Assembly: GCA_000153385.1 (NCBI GenBank)
Contig: CH672374.1
Coordinates: 2,048,544 to 2,112,543 of the forward strand
Direction of reading: 5' to 3'
Source: Flavobacteria bacterium BBFL7
GTDB lineage: Bacteria > Bacteroidota > Bacteroidia > Flavobacteriales > Flavobacteriaceae
DNA: 64,000 nt
Made by a program: the position numbers and the translations under genes. Positions 46,411 to 55,277 of this stretch are shown here, piece by piece. Numbering within the stretch: position 1 is the first letter of the stretch; each line of letters begins with the position of its first letter. The notes under the pieces were generated by a model. It did not search any database and had not been told where the DNA came from. It saw only the letters and a list, made by a program, of their open reading frames with translations.

Positions 46411-47391
46411 TTAATCTTTTATCAATTGGCTAGGTAGATAGCCTAGTTTCTTTTTAAAGGCAACAGTAAAATGTTGTGGGTTTTTATAACCTACTTCATA
46501 AGAGGCTTCAGATATAGAATAGTCATTTTTTGAGATGAGTTCAATTGCCTCTTCTATTCTTAAGTGAGTGATGTATTTAAAAACCGGCTTTCCATAAAGT
46601 TCTTTAAATAAGGTTTTAAATTTTGAGGTATTAAAACCTGCTTGTTGAGATAGTTTTTCAATATTTAACTCTTCATTTAAATGTGATTTTATATAGTCTT
46701 CAATCATAATTAAAGACTCTTTATCTTCTTTTTTTAAATTACTAGGTTGTGATTGTGGTGTGTTCAAGGCTATAAGAATCAACTCAGTAAGTTTAGATTC
46801 AAAATAAGTTTTTTTAATAATCCCATTAAAGGAACAATTCAGAAACTCGTAAACAATATTTCTCAATCTTACATTTAGATGCATTCCCTGATGAAAGAAT
46901 GAGAAAATTTTCTTTTCTTTTTTAGCGTTCAGAAAATCTGGGTTATTATCTAGAAAATATGATCCCATTTTTTCTTTTAAATAAGACTCAGTAAAGTAAA
47001 TATTTAAAATCTCTTTTTTTTGATCACGATACGTGAATAGATGATTTGATGCAGGTACATAAAAGAGATTGTATTTATGTTTTTTTAAAGAGTAGACATT
47101 ATCTGTATCCTTATCTAAGGAAATAGAAAAGTCTCCTTGAAAAACAAATTGTAACAAAAAGACGGGTTCATTTTGAACAACATGTAATGTATGATTATTG
47201 ATCGTTGAAGTTACATAGTTCTGAAAAATAACGAAGACTTTATTGATATGCGTTTCTTTAACACTACCTATGACTCCTTTTTTAAAGTCTAAGTATTCCT
47301 CTTCAGAAAGGTCTGTTGTTTCGAAATCATTTTTAAATGATTTAATTAATTCCTCTCCATCATATTCAGAGCTTTTAAATCTAAATTCCAT
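46411..47391 (-). CDS. AraC family transcriptional regulator (PchR-like)
   Basis: A 326-residue protein. The N-terminal ~200 residues are a ligand-sensing cupin-like domain; the C-terminal AraC domain (~225-325) has two helix-turn-helix units (LNIEKLSQQAGFNTSKFKTL and SISEASYEVGYKNPQHFTVA). The layout matches PchR-type regulators, which often sense ferric siderophores in Bacteroidota. It is divergent from the TonB receptor operon, and two 13-bp direct repeats (47400-47433) in the shared region are its likely sites; they start 9 bp before its own ATG, so autoregulation is possible. Confidence 0.9.
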   Translation of the reverse strand: MEFRFKSSEYDGEELIKSFKNDFETTDLSEEEYLDFKKGVIGSVKETHINKVFVIFQNYVTSTINNHTLHVVQNEPVFLLQFVFQGDFSISLDKDTDNVYSLKKHKYNLFYVPASNHLFTYRDQKKEILNIYFTESYLKEKMGSYFLDNNPDFLNAKKEKKIFSFFHQGMHLNVRLRNIVYEFLNCSFNGIIKKTYFESKLTELILIALNTPQSQPSNLKKEDKESLIMIEDYIKSHLNEELNIEKLSQQAGFNTSKFKTLFKELYGKPVFKYITHLRIEEAIELISKNDYSISEASYEVGYKNPQHFTVAFKKKLGYLPSQLIKD

Positions 47392-47399
47392 TAATTCCT

Positions 47400-47433
47400 T
47401 TTACGTTATTAAAAGTCCCATTTACGTTATTAA
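47400..47433. promoter_or_regulatory. Tandem 13-bp direct repeats, candidate AraC operator
   Basis: TTTACGTTATTAA occurs exactly at 47400-47412 and 47421-47433, repeat unit 21 bp (two helical turns), the spacing of AraC half-sites. The second repeat reaches the position of the receptor gene's -33 element. Confidence 0.7.
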
Positions 47434-47451
47434 GAATAATTCTAAACAGTA

Positions 47452-47459
47452 TACTTTTG
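47452..47459 (+). promoter_or_regulatory. -7 promoter box of the TonB receptor operon
   Basis: TACTTTTG, 33 bp before the receptor ATG and 18 bp after the second direct repeat. There is no TTTG at -33, as expected for an activator-dependent promoter. Confidence 0.65.
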
Positions 47460-47492
47460 CAAATATAAATTGTTTTTATTAAGTCTAAATAA

Positions 47493-49919
47493 ATGAGATT
47501 ATTTTTATCAATAATGTTCTCTTTTTTCTCTATCAACCTTTATGCACAAAGTGATCAATATATCATTACTGGTAAGGTTGTAGATGAGTTTAATGAACCA
47601 ATATTAGGTGCGGTTGTCGCCGTTGTAAATAGTGAAATTGTAACAACTACTAATGAAAACGGTATATATGTACTTACTAAAGTTTCACTAGGTCTACATA
47701 CATTACAGGTGTCCTACACAGGTTATAAGTCCCTTCAACAAGAAGTCGATATTAACGATGCGATAATAGAGAAGAAAGTCCAAGTAAATTTTTCATTACA
47801 AGATGATATAGAAAATTTACAGGAAGTACAATTGATTGGGAAGTCTCACAAACGTGAAATTGAAGAACAAGGTTTCGCAGTGAATCTTATCGAAACAAAG
47901 GAAGCAAGTTTAAGAAATATCCAAACCAATGAACTTTTAAATACTACAGTAGGTGTTAAAATACGACAAAATGGAGGTTTAGGATCTGATGTGAATTACA
48001 GTTTAAATGGGCTGTCAGGTAGTTCTATCAGAATTTTTATAGATGGTATTCCTATTTCAACATTTGGTTCATCTTTTAACCTGAATAGTATACCAGCTTC
48101 TTTAATTAAAAATATAGAAGTTTATAAAGGAGTTGTTCCAGGACATTTATCAGATGACGCATTAGGTGGAGCTATTAATATTGTGCTTCATAAATCTGCT
48201 GTGAATCATTTTAATGCCTCTATCTCTTACGGATCATTTAATACTATACAATCGAGCATAAATGGTCTATACCGTTTTGAGAATTCGGGTTTTACGGTTA
48301 AAGCCTCTGGGTTTCATAATTACTCTGATAATGATTATAAAGTATCAGGTAGGAGTGTTTTAGTAACTGGTTTAGGAGGTGAACAGACACCCATTACCGC
48401 TAGAAGATTTAACGACGCATACCGTTCTACCGGTGGAATGTTTCAAATAGGATATACAGATGTGAAATGGGCAGACCAATTTTTAATTGGTATCACGGCT
48501 TCTGATGATTATAAAGAAGTACAGCACGGTGCTTTTATGACGATCACTCCTTACAAGGATAGATTTCTCGAGTCAGATGTAGTCTTAGCAAATTTAATTT
48601 ATCAGAAAAAAGATGCTTTTATTGAAGGTTTAGACTTATCCGTAAATGCTTTATACGGAGAAAGAAATAGAGCTGTAAATGATACAGTTGCTTGGGCCTA
48701 TAGCTGGAATGGCGAGAGAGCAATAGACTTTAGAGGTGATGAATATGAGTATACATGGGGTTCTCAACAAGAAGGAGGACCAACTCTAGCTAAAATTAAT
48801 AGGAAAGTAGCATCAGTAAGAACCGGTTTGTCCTATCGTATTAATAGTCATCATAAATTGTTGGCAAATCACGTTTACAGTGGTATTGACAGAAAAGATA
48901 GTGATGCTTTAAAATCTGTTCTGGAGAATACTTTTCAAGGGTCTCGTGACCTAACTAAGAATATTTATTCTCTAACATATGAGCTGTCCTTATTCAATGA
49001 TAAATTAAAAACCAGTTTATTTGGTAAGCATTATCAACAAAAAACAGTCAGTGTTGATCCAGCGATTGTTCAAGATTCAAACGGAAATGATACTATCATT
49101 GATGAGATAGTCAGTAGTGAGAACAAATTTGCTGGTTATGGTTTTGCACTGTCGTATGCTTTAACTAAAGACCTTACGTTATTAACTTCTGCCGAAAAGG
49201 CTATTCGATTACCTAATGAAACAGAGGTATTTGGGAATGATGGAGATAATGTTATTGCAAATACAAGTATTAGACCTGAAATCAGTAATAATTTTAATGT
49301 CGGTTTTAGGTTCGGGAAGTTTAAATTAAATCATCATGAATTTACAATATCTACTAATTTCTTTGTAAGAAATATTAAGGATAGAATAGGCCTACCCATT
49401 GAAACATCTTTAAATATTAATGATGAATTGATATTATATGTTAATCAGGGGAATGCTAAATCTAAAGGTATTGATGCTCAAATTGATTATTCCTTTAAAA
49501 AGAATTTGGGGATTAATTTTAATATTTCTCGTTTTGACTTAACAACAGAAACAGCTACAGGGACAGAGTTTGATATACCCAATACACCATTTTTTACAAT
49601 GAATAGTGGATTGAGGTATTCGTTTAAAAATTTGATTCAAAAAAAATCACAATTAAATCTATTTTATACACTTTATTTCACTGACGATTTTTCTTATTTA
49701 ACTTCTCAAGGTGCCAACACCGTTGGTGATGAATTCTTTAAAGTGCCCCAGCAATTGGTGCAAAACATAGGCTTAAGTTATGCTTTTCCAAATAAATCTC
49801 TAGTAATGAGTTTTGATGTGAAAAATATCTTTGATAGGCCTGTATATGATAATCTTTCGGTGCAAAAACCAGGAAGAGCTTTCTACTTAAAACTCAATTA
49901 TTCCATAAATAACTTATAA
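47493..49919 (+). CDS. TonB-dependent outer-membrane receptor (iron-complex type)
   Basis: An 808-residue protein. Signal peptide (1-18, ending LYAQ), carboxypeptidase regulatory-like domain (~22-105, ITGKVVDEFNEPILGAVV), plug domain (~120-235, IRIFIDGIPISTFGSS and EVYKGVVPGHLSDDALGGAINI) and a 22-strand-type barrel ending in FYLKLNYSINNL. It imports a large ligand using TonB energy. No SusD-like partner is present, so sugar uptake is unlikely; size, the AraC regulator and the DUF4374-like lipoprotein point to a siderophore or heme ligand (inference). The next gene starts 11 bp after its stop. Confidence 0.92.
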   Translation: MRLFLSIMFSFFSINLYAQSDQYIITGKVVDEFNEPILGAVVAVVNSEIVTTTNENGIYVLTKVSLGLHTLQVSYTGYKSLQQEVDINDAIIEKKVQVNFSLQDDIENLQEVQLIGKSHKREIEEQGFAVNLIETKEASLRNIQTNELLNTTVGVKIRQNGGLGSDVNYSLNGLSGSSIRIFIDGIPISTFGSSFNLNSIPASLIKNIEVYKGVVPGHLSDDALGGAINIVLHKSAVNHFNASISYGSFNTIQSSINGLYRFENSGFTVKASGFHNYSDNDYKVSGRSVLVTGLGGEQTPITARRFNDAYRSTGGMFQIGYTDVKWADQFLIGITASDDYKEVQHGAFMTITPYKDRFLESDVVLANLIYQKKDAFIEGLDLSVNALYGERNRAVNDTVAWAYSWNGERAIDFRGDEYEYTWGSQQEGGPTLAKINRKVASVRTGLSYRINSHHKLLANHVYSGIDRKDSDALKSVLENTFQGSRDLTKNIYSLTYELSLFNDKLKTSLFGKHYQQKTVSVDPAIVQDSNGNDTIIDEIVSSENKFAGYGFALSYALTKDLTLLTSAEKAIRLPNETEVFGNDGDNVIANTSIRPEISNNFNVGFRFGKFKLNHHEFTISTNFFVRNIKDRIGLPIETSLNINDELILYVNQGNAKSKGIDAQIDYSFKKNLGINFNISRFDLTTETATGTEFDIPNTPFFTMNSGLRYSFKNLIQKKSQLNLFYTLYFTDDFSYLTSQGANTVGDEFFKVPQQLVQNIGLSYAFPNKSLVMSFDVKNIFDRPVYDNLSVQKPGRAFYLKLNYSINNL

Positions 49920-49930
49920 TAAATTATACT

Positions 49931-51268
49931 ATGAATTCTACATTTTTAAAACTTAAATACATTTTTGCCTTAGGAATCGTCCTAGGTTCATTTACCGCTT
50001 GTTCAACTGATGATGATAGTACTTCTTCAGGAACAGATGTTAATACAACATCTAGATGGATTACCGTTGCAGGTGCTAGGATGGGTGAAAACCCAGGAGA
50101 TGGTAATGGTGGAACATTACTATATTCTGTGAGTAAAGAAGATGCTCAGAACCCTAATTTTTCAATTGCTCCTTTTGATAATGGATTCATTGCTCCATCT
50201 AATAGAACTGCAAGATTACAATCTTCGGAAGATGGTAATACTATTTTTAATATAAGTTATGCTGGTGATACTGGTGGTAATTTTACGAAATATACTGTAG
50301 AAGGTGGCCAAAACTTTACACCAACAGGTTCTCAAATTAGTATTGCACCTTACGTAGGGACTGCACCTAGATGGATAAAATTATTTGATGGTGATCAAAC
50401 TGGTGCAGCTGTATATGTGTCTACAGAAAATGAATTTGATGCCAATGGAAATTATACGAGAACAGAAGCTACAATTGGTGTTGTGACACTAGACTTACAA
50501 AACTCATTAATCAATAATTTCCAAGAGCACAGTGTGCCTCTTAGTGCTCAAGAAGAAGCTTCTGGCTACTATATTTCTAGAATTGATATGCCTGTTTTAA
50601 ATGCTGCCGGAGATAAATTATATATCGGTGCACGTTTAAGTAAATTAAATCCAGCAACAGCCGAGAGTGACAGTAACTATCCTATCTTGGGATCTAAAAC
50701 CATCGTTTTAGACTATCCTTCATTATTGAACCCTTCAGTTATTAGTTCCACTGTTGGTCATGGTAATACAAATGGTTATCGTAGTATTAATGCATTTTTA
50801 TATAATGGAAGCGTTTACCAAGCAAATCAGAGTGATCCAGAAGGTTCTCATATATTAAAAATTGATTCAAATAATCAATATGATGATACTTATGATTTTA
50901 ACTTGGATGACGCTTTAGGAGTAACCGATGCATACATTCTTGCTTGGAGACCAGCTGGTAATGGTAAAGCGGTAATCGCTTATCGTCATGCAGGATCAGT
51001 GGAAGGTGCTGCTGGAGCTCAAGGGTTTTTTGCACTGGCAGATTTAAATACAAAAACGGCTCAGAAAATTGATGCAATACCTTATCATCAAGATTTTTAC
51101 CTGTTTCAATATCAAGGATTTGTGGTAGATGGAACAGATGTTTACGTAACTCAGGCTCCGGTAGGTCAAAACGGAAATATCTATATTATAGACACTGAGT
51201 CTGGAGTTGTTACAAAAGGAGCAGAATTAATTAATGTGGAAGGAAGTCACTTCATAGGAACTTTCTAA
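49931..51268 (+). CDS. DUF4374-like surface lipoprotein (XusB-like candidate)
   Basis: A 445-residue protein. Lipoprotein signal with lipobox FTAC (Cys24), followed at once by STDDDSTSS, an acidic stretch like the export signal that takes Bacteroidota lipoproteins to the cell surface. The mature part (~40-445) consists of repeating beta blades (TARLQSSEDGNTIFNISYAG, then APRWIKLFDGDQTGAAVYVS), a beta-propeller pattern that I match to DUF4374 from memory. In Bacteroides the DUF4374 lipoprotein XusB binds xenosiderophores for its receptor XusA. Same operon as the receptor; terminator downstream. Confidence 0.72.
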   Translation: MNSTFLKLKYIFALGIVLGSFTACSTDDDSTSSGTDVNTTSRWITVAGARMGENPGDGNGGTLLYSVSKEDAQNPNFSIAPFDNGFIAPSNRTARLQSSEDGNTIFNISYAGDTGGNFTKYTVEGGQNFTPTGSQISIAPYVGTAPRWIKLFDGDQTGAAVYVSTENEFDANGNYTRTEATIGVVTLDLQNSLINNFQEHSVPLSAQEEASGYYISRIDMPVLNAAGDKLYIGARLSKLNPATAESDSNYPILGSKTIVLDYPSLLNPSVISSTVGHGNTNGYRSINAFLYNGSVYQANQSDPEGSHILKIDSNNQYDDTYDFNLDDALGVTDAYILAWRPAGNGKAVIAYRHAGSVEGAAGAQGFFALADLNTKTAQKIDAIPYHQDFYLFQYQGFVVDGTDVYVTQAPVGQNGNIYIIDTESGVVTKGAELINVEGSHFIGTF

Positions 51269-51295
51269 TTAAAATAGAATACAATATTCTTCATA

Positions 51296-51326
51296 AAAAG
51301 GCTTTTCAAATTTTGAAAAGCCTTTT
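51296..51326 (+). terminator. Terminator of the TonB receptor/lipoprotein operon
   Basis: Nearly perfect 15-bp inverted repeat AAAGGCTTTTCAAA/TTTGAAAAGCCTTT followed by T-rich sequence; separates the operon from the MATE gene. Confidence 0.88.
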
Positions 51327-51370
51327 GTGTTTTATAGTTGTAATACCTTAGCAGAGTATTTTTATAACTT

Positions 51371-52723
51371 ATGTCTACAAAACCATCAAGTAAGTCTCAA
51401 ATATTAGGGACAGATTCTATACCAGCATTACTTATCCGTCAAGCGTTACCTGCTTCGATAGGGATATTAGTGATGTCGTTAAATATTTTAATAGATTCTA
51501 TTTTTGTTGGTAATTGGATAGGTTCGATAGCAATAGCAGCAATAAACGTTGTATTACCTGTTTCATTTTTTATAGCAGCTTTAGGTATGGCAATAGGGAT
51601 AGGTGGATCTAGTATTATTTCTAGAGCATTGGGAGCAAATAATTATGAAAAAGCTCGTAAAGTTTTTGGTAATCAGATATCAATCACCTTATTAATTACC
51701 ATACCGTGCGTTGTTTTTGGTCTTTGGTTCATGGACTCGTTAGTTTTTTCTTTTGGTGGAAAAGGAGCAATTTTTGAACCTGCTAAAATTTATTATCGAA
51801 TTGTGCTTTATGGTGTCCCAATATTAGCATTATGTATGATGGGTAATAATGTTATTCGAGCAGAAGGAGCTCCTGCACATGCAATGATAGCAATGTTGAT
51901 ACCATCAGTTGGAAATTTACTATTAGACTTTATACTTATTAATCAATTTAATTTAGGTATGGCCGGTGCAGCATGGGCTACAACGGTAAGTTATATATTG
52001 TGTTTTGCTTACATAGCATGGTTTTTCATATCTGGTAAAAGCGAATTGATTGGTAATATAAAAGATTTAATTCCAGAATTTAATATTTTAAAGGAGATAG
52101 GAGGATTAGGATTTGTAACACTGTCCAGACAAGCAATGAGTAGTGTTTTGTACCTAATTTTAAATAACGTACTATTTGAATTGGGAGGAGAGGAAAGCGT
52201 ATCAGTTTTTGGAATAGTAGGTCGTATGATGATGTTTGCATTATTCCCAGTAATGGGTATTACGCAAGGGTTTTTACCTATAGCTGGATATAATTATGGT
52301 GCTCTAAAATGGTCACGTGTGCGCGAGGTAATCTTTACATCAATTAAATATGCCTGTATTATGGGGATTTTCATATTTATGGGGCTATTCTTTTTTACCC
52401 GTGAAATAGCTGGTGTTTTTACAAAAAACGAAACAGTAATTGAGCAGGCATCATTTGCCTTGAAATTAGTTTTTATTGCTGTACCTATTATATCTATACA
52501 ATTGATTGGGGCAGCATATTATCAGGCCATAGGTAAAGTTATACCAGCATTATTATTAACCTTACTGCGTATGGGTTTTATTTTAATCCCATTAGTTTTA
52601 ATACTTCCTCAAATATATGGTGAGCTAGGTGTGTGGATAAGTTTTCCTATTGCTGATATTCTTTCCACAATCATTACTGCGTGGTATTTATGGATAGCAA
52701 TGAAAAAGCTTCATCGATCGTAA
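51371..52723 (+). CDS. MATE family efflux transporter
   Basis: A 450-residue inner-membrane exporter with about 12 helices in two halves. The first half has LIRQALPASIGILVMSLNIL and the second DIFVGN-like LIDSIFVGNWIG and GIGGSSIISRALGA, placing it in the NorM/YeeO-like MATE group and only distantly related to the copy at 12122. The substrate is unknown. It follows the iron-uptake operon on the same strand but behind a terminator, so coregulation is not supported. Confidence 0.9.
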   Translation: MSTKPSSKSQILGTDSIPALLIRQALPASIGILVMSLNILIDSIFVGNWIGSIAIAAINVVLPVSFFIAALGMAIGIGGSSIISRALGANNYEKARKVFGNQISITLLITIPCVVFGLWFMDSLVFSFGGKGAIFEPAKIYYRIVLYGVPILALCMMGNNVIRAEGAPAHAMIAMLIPSVGNLLLDFILINQFNLGMAGAAWATTVSYILCFAYIAWFFISGKSELIGNIKDLIPEFNILKEIGGLGFVTLSRQAMSSVLYLILNNVLFELGGEESVSVFGIVGRMMMFALFPVMGITQGFLPIAGYNYGALKWSRVREVIFTSIKYACIMGIFIFMGLFFFTREIAGVFTKNETVIEQASFALKLVFIAVPIISIQLIGAAYYQAIGKVIPALLLTLLRMGFILIPLVLILPQIYGELGVWISFPIADILSTIITAWYLWIAMKKLHRS

Positions 52724-52844
52724 AGCAACACATTATTAGTGAATTACGCTTTTCGTCGATAAATATTTTAATTTTTAATGAATTGTCCTTAGAATTTGCT
52801 ATTTGTTAATTATTCTTACTTTTTTTGCGCAAAATATCTCTCCA

Positions 52845-54161
52845 ATGTTTAGAATTTTATCTTGTTTAATTTTATTTTCTTTTATTACTACTGCTCAAGT
52901 TGGTTTAGAAACCGAAAATCCACAGGCGGCTTTAGACATTACTTCTACAGACGCTGGTTTATTGATACCGAGAGTAGAGTTAACGGACTCCACAGATATC
53001 CTTACGGTAACTAATCCTGATGGTAGTGCTTTAGTAAAATCAACGATTGTATATAATACGGTAACTAACAACGATGTCGTACCAGCCTTTTATTATTGGA
53101 ATGGTGTCGATAAATGGCTTAGATTATTAGTTGCAGATGATAATGAAGATATCTGGAAAGCAAATCCAGCAAATGGACGTGTAGAAATAGACAAATTAAG
53201 TGATGGAGTCACTGATCGCCCTAATAATAATGTATATATCACAGATGAGAGTCAGTTGATTATTGATCAGGTTACCACTAACACAGATAATGGTGGTTCT
53301 CGTAAAATACAAGTTTATAATGGTGATATCGCAAATTATTCAAATATTGATAATGGAGCTGCTTTTGGTTATTTAGGTCATAAATCTCGTGGCAGTATTG
53401 CCACACCTACCACAGTTCTACCATCTGACCATGTTACCGCTTATTACTCTTTACCTTACAATGGTACTTCTTATGCTTTATCATCATATTTTATGCAAGG
53501 TGTAGATCCTTCATGGAATGGAACTGATGCTACTATACCTGGTAATTTTCAATTTCATACTACATCTCCTGGTATAGCAGGAGAAAAAATGAGGCTAACA
53601 TCAAATGGATTATTAGGGATTAATACACCAACACCAGCCGAGGCTCTAGAAGTACACGGAAATGCAGGGAATAACTGGGATGGAGATTTTGATATTTATA
53701 GTTACAGCTCAAATATTACTTCTTTTCATGTTCGTAGTGCCAGTGGAAACCGCTTCTCTCCGGGAAGCATGTCTGGTAAAACAAATGCCAATATTTATAA
53801 TATGGAAGCACAAGGTTATAATGGTAGTAGTTATATAACTGCAAGTGCAATAAGATTAGGAGTTACTGCGACAACAAATGTTACAGCATCTTCCATGCCT
53901 GGAAGAATGGATTTTTTAACAACTGAACGCGGTACTAATAATTTGCAAAATAGAATGACTATAGATGACAATGGTAATATAGGAATTAACACTACAGCTG
54001 CTCTAACAGAGAAATTAGAGGTGAATGGTACCATTAAAGCGACAGATATAAATTTCACAGGATTACCTGTATTTGCTAGTGATGCAGATGCCACTGCAAA
54101 CGCTTCTTTAGAAGTAGGGTCTGTTTACATTGTAGGAAATACGTTGAAAATTAAAATGTAA
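52845..54161 (+). CDS. Secreted fibre-like protein with QVGLET N-terminus
   Basis: A 438-residue protein from ATG 52845; a TTG 42 bp upstream is in frame but would spoil the signal peptide (MFRILSCLILFSFITTAQ). The mature N-terminus QVGLETENPQAALDI parallels QVGINTVSPTAELEI in the protein at 28476. The body repeats short beta motifs (GLLGINTPTPAEALEVHG, then IGINTTAALTEKLEVNGT) like tail-fibre or spike proteins, ending in VYIVGNTLKIKM. No catalytic motif or type IX sorting domain seen. Probably a surface or matrix protein. Confidence 0.75.
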   Translation: MFRILSCLILFSFITTAQVGLETENPQAALDITSTDAGLLIPRVELTDSTDILTVTNPDGSALVKSTIVYNTVTNNDVVPAFYYWNGVDKWLRLLVADDNEDIWKANPANGRVEIDKLSDGVTDRPNNNVYITDESQLIIDQVTTNTDNGGSRKIQVYNGDIANYSNIDNGAAFGYLGHKSRGSIATPTTVLPSDHVTAYYSLPYNGTSYALSSYFMQGVDPSWNGTDATIPGNFQFHTTSPGIAGEKMRLTSNGLLGINTPTPAEALEVHGNAGNNWDGDFDIYSYSSNITSFHVRSASGNRFSPGSMSGKTNANIYNMEAQGYNGSSYITASAIRLGVTATTNVTASSMPGRMDFLTTERGTNNLQNRMTIDDNGNIGINTTAALTEKLEVNGTIKATDINFTGLPVFASDADATANASLEVGSVYIVGNTLKIKM

Positions 54162-54175
54162 AAGCTTTTAATATT

Positions 54176-54191
54176 CGCTTTCGCGAAAGCG
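54176..54191. repeat. 16-bp palindrome copy 10 (intergenic)
   Basis: Exact CGCTTTCGCGAAAGCG, 14 bp after the stop of the fibre-like gene. Confidence 0.95.
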
Positions 54192-54266
54192 AAATAATTA
54201 AAGTTTCTTTAAACTTATTTTTTACTATGCATGCATACAATATCTTTACTCTAAATTAAGATAGCA

Positions 54267-54740
54267 ATGTATACAAAGGAATTTGATGTGCGCTGGAGTG
54301 ATCTGGACGCAAACAGACATATGGCCAATAGCGCTTACCAAAATTTTATGAGTCATACACGAATGGCTTTTCTAATCGATAATGATTTTGGACAACGTGA
54401 AATGGCGCAATTTGAAACGGGTCCTGTTATTTTTAATGAAAACATTTATTATTTTAAAGAGATTCACCAAGGTAGACCCATTACCGTGAGCTGTGAAGTG
54501 ACAGGTATGAGTGAGGATGGTAGCCTTTTTAGTTTTAGACATAATTTTTATGATCATAAAGGTCGCAATGTCGCACGTGGTATCATGACAGGAGCCTGGA
54601 TGAATTTGAGAGAACGCAAGATTACATCCCTACATCCAGAATTGCATGAAAAAATCAAAAATTTCCCAATGGCTGCTGATTTTAAAACACTTAGTAAGTT
54701 AGATACTAGGGCACATGGGGAATTTCCACAAGATCGATAA
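54267..54740 (+). CDS. Acyl-CoA thioesterase (4HBT hotdog family)
   Basis: A 157-residue hotdog-fold protein. The N-terminal active-site region VRWSDLDANRHMANSAYQNF (~8-27) carries the Asp and His typical of 4-hydroxybenzoyl-CoA thioesterase-like enzymes. It should hydrolyse acyl-CoA or acyl-ACP; the substrate is unknown. Appears monocistronic. Confidence 0.87.
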   Translation: MYTKEFDVRWSDLDANRHMANSAYQNFMSHTRMAFLIDNDFGQREMAQFETGPVIFNENIYYFKEIHQGRPITVSCEVTGMSEDGSLFSFRHNFYDHKGRNVARGIMTGAWMNLRERKITSLHPELHEKIKNFPMAADFKTLSKLDTRAHGEFPQDR

Positions 54741-54854
54741 GCCTTTTTCTTATTAAAATAAGGTAGTCATATTGGTTTTATAGTAGATAGTCGATTTAAA
54801 AGAACTATTATTTAACTTAAATTCTAAGAGGATAAATATTTAGTATATTTAAAT

Positions 54855-55277
54855 ATGAATTCAATTAGGGAATCGGTATTCTATCCAGAGGTATTAAAAG
54901 AAATAAACTTGCATTATGGCAATTTTTATTTTTTTGATGGCTTTATTGTTTCAGAAGTTTTTAGAAATGTAGTTTTTGGTTGGGAAGAGGCAAAGCCTAT
55001 TATTAATGCTGCTGCCGCATTCTATAATACTGATGGTAGTCAATTAGTTTACATATCCAATAGAATAAATAAATACTCTGTAAAACCGGTGGATTGGTTT
55101 CACTTTGCAAATTACTCTTTTAAATTAATGGGTTATGGTGTAGTGAATTACACAAATCCGGGATTAATTAATTCTAAGTTAGAGTCTTTATTTGTCAAGT
55201 CTAAGTTTAAATCCTTCAATAATTTGATGGATGCATTACAATGGGCAGCTGCTTTAAAAAATACAATAAGAAATTAA
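54855..55277 (+). CDS. Conserved hypothetical protein, STAS-like fold
   Basis: A 140-residue soluble protein, no signal peptide. A strand-helix pattern (YFFDGFIVSEVF, WEEAKPIINAAAAFY, QLVYISNRINKYSVKPVDW, YGVVNYTNP) recalls STAS/SpoIIAA-like proteins common in flavobacteria without known function. The fold is my inference. Its 3' end overlaps the convergent DMT gene by 4 bp. Confidence 0.7.
   Translation: MNSIRESVFYPEVLKEINLHYGNFYFFDGFIVSEVFRNVVFGWEEAKPIINAAAAFYNTDGSQLVYISNRINKYSVKPVDWFHFANYSFKLMGYGVVNYTNPGLINSKLESLFVKSKFKSFNNLMDALQWAAALKNTIRN

Noticed and set aside
51371-52723. MATE exporter as third gene of the iron-uptake operon
   Set aside because: A strong terminator at 51296-51326 precedes it, so cotranscription is not supported.
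45277-54161. Genomic island or prophage
   Set aside because: No integrase, tRNA target, direct-repeat ends or phage genes were seen; only the missing palindromes hint at a different history.
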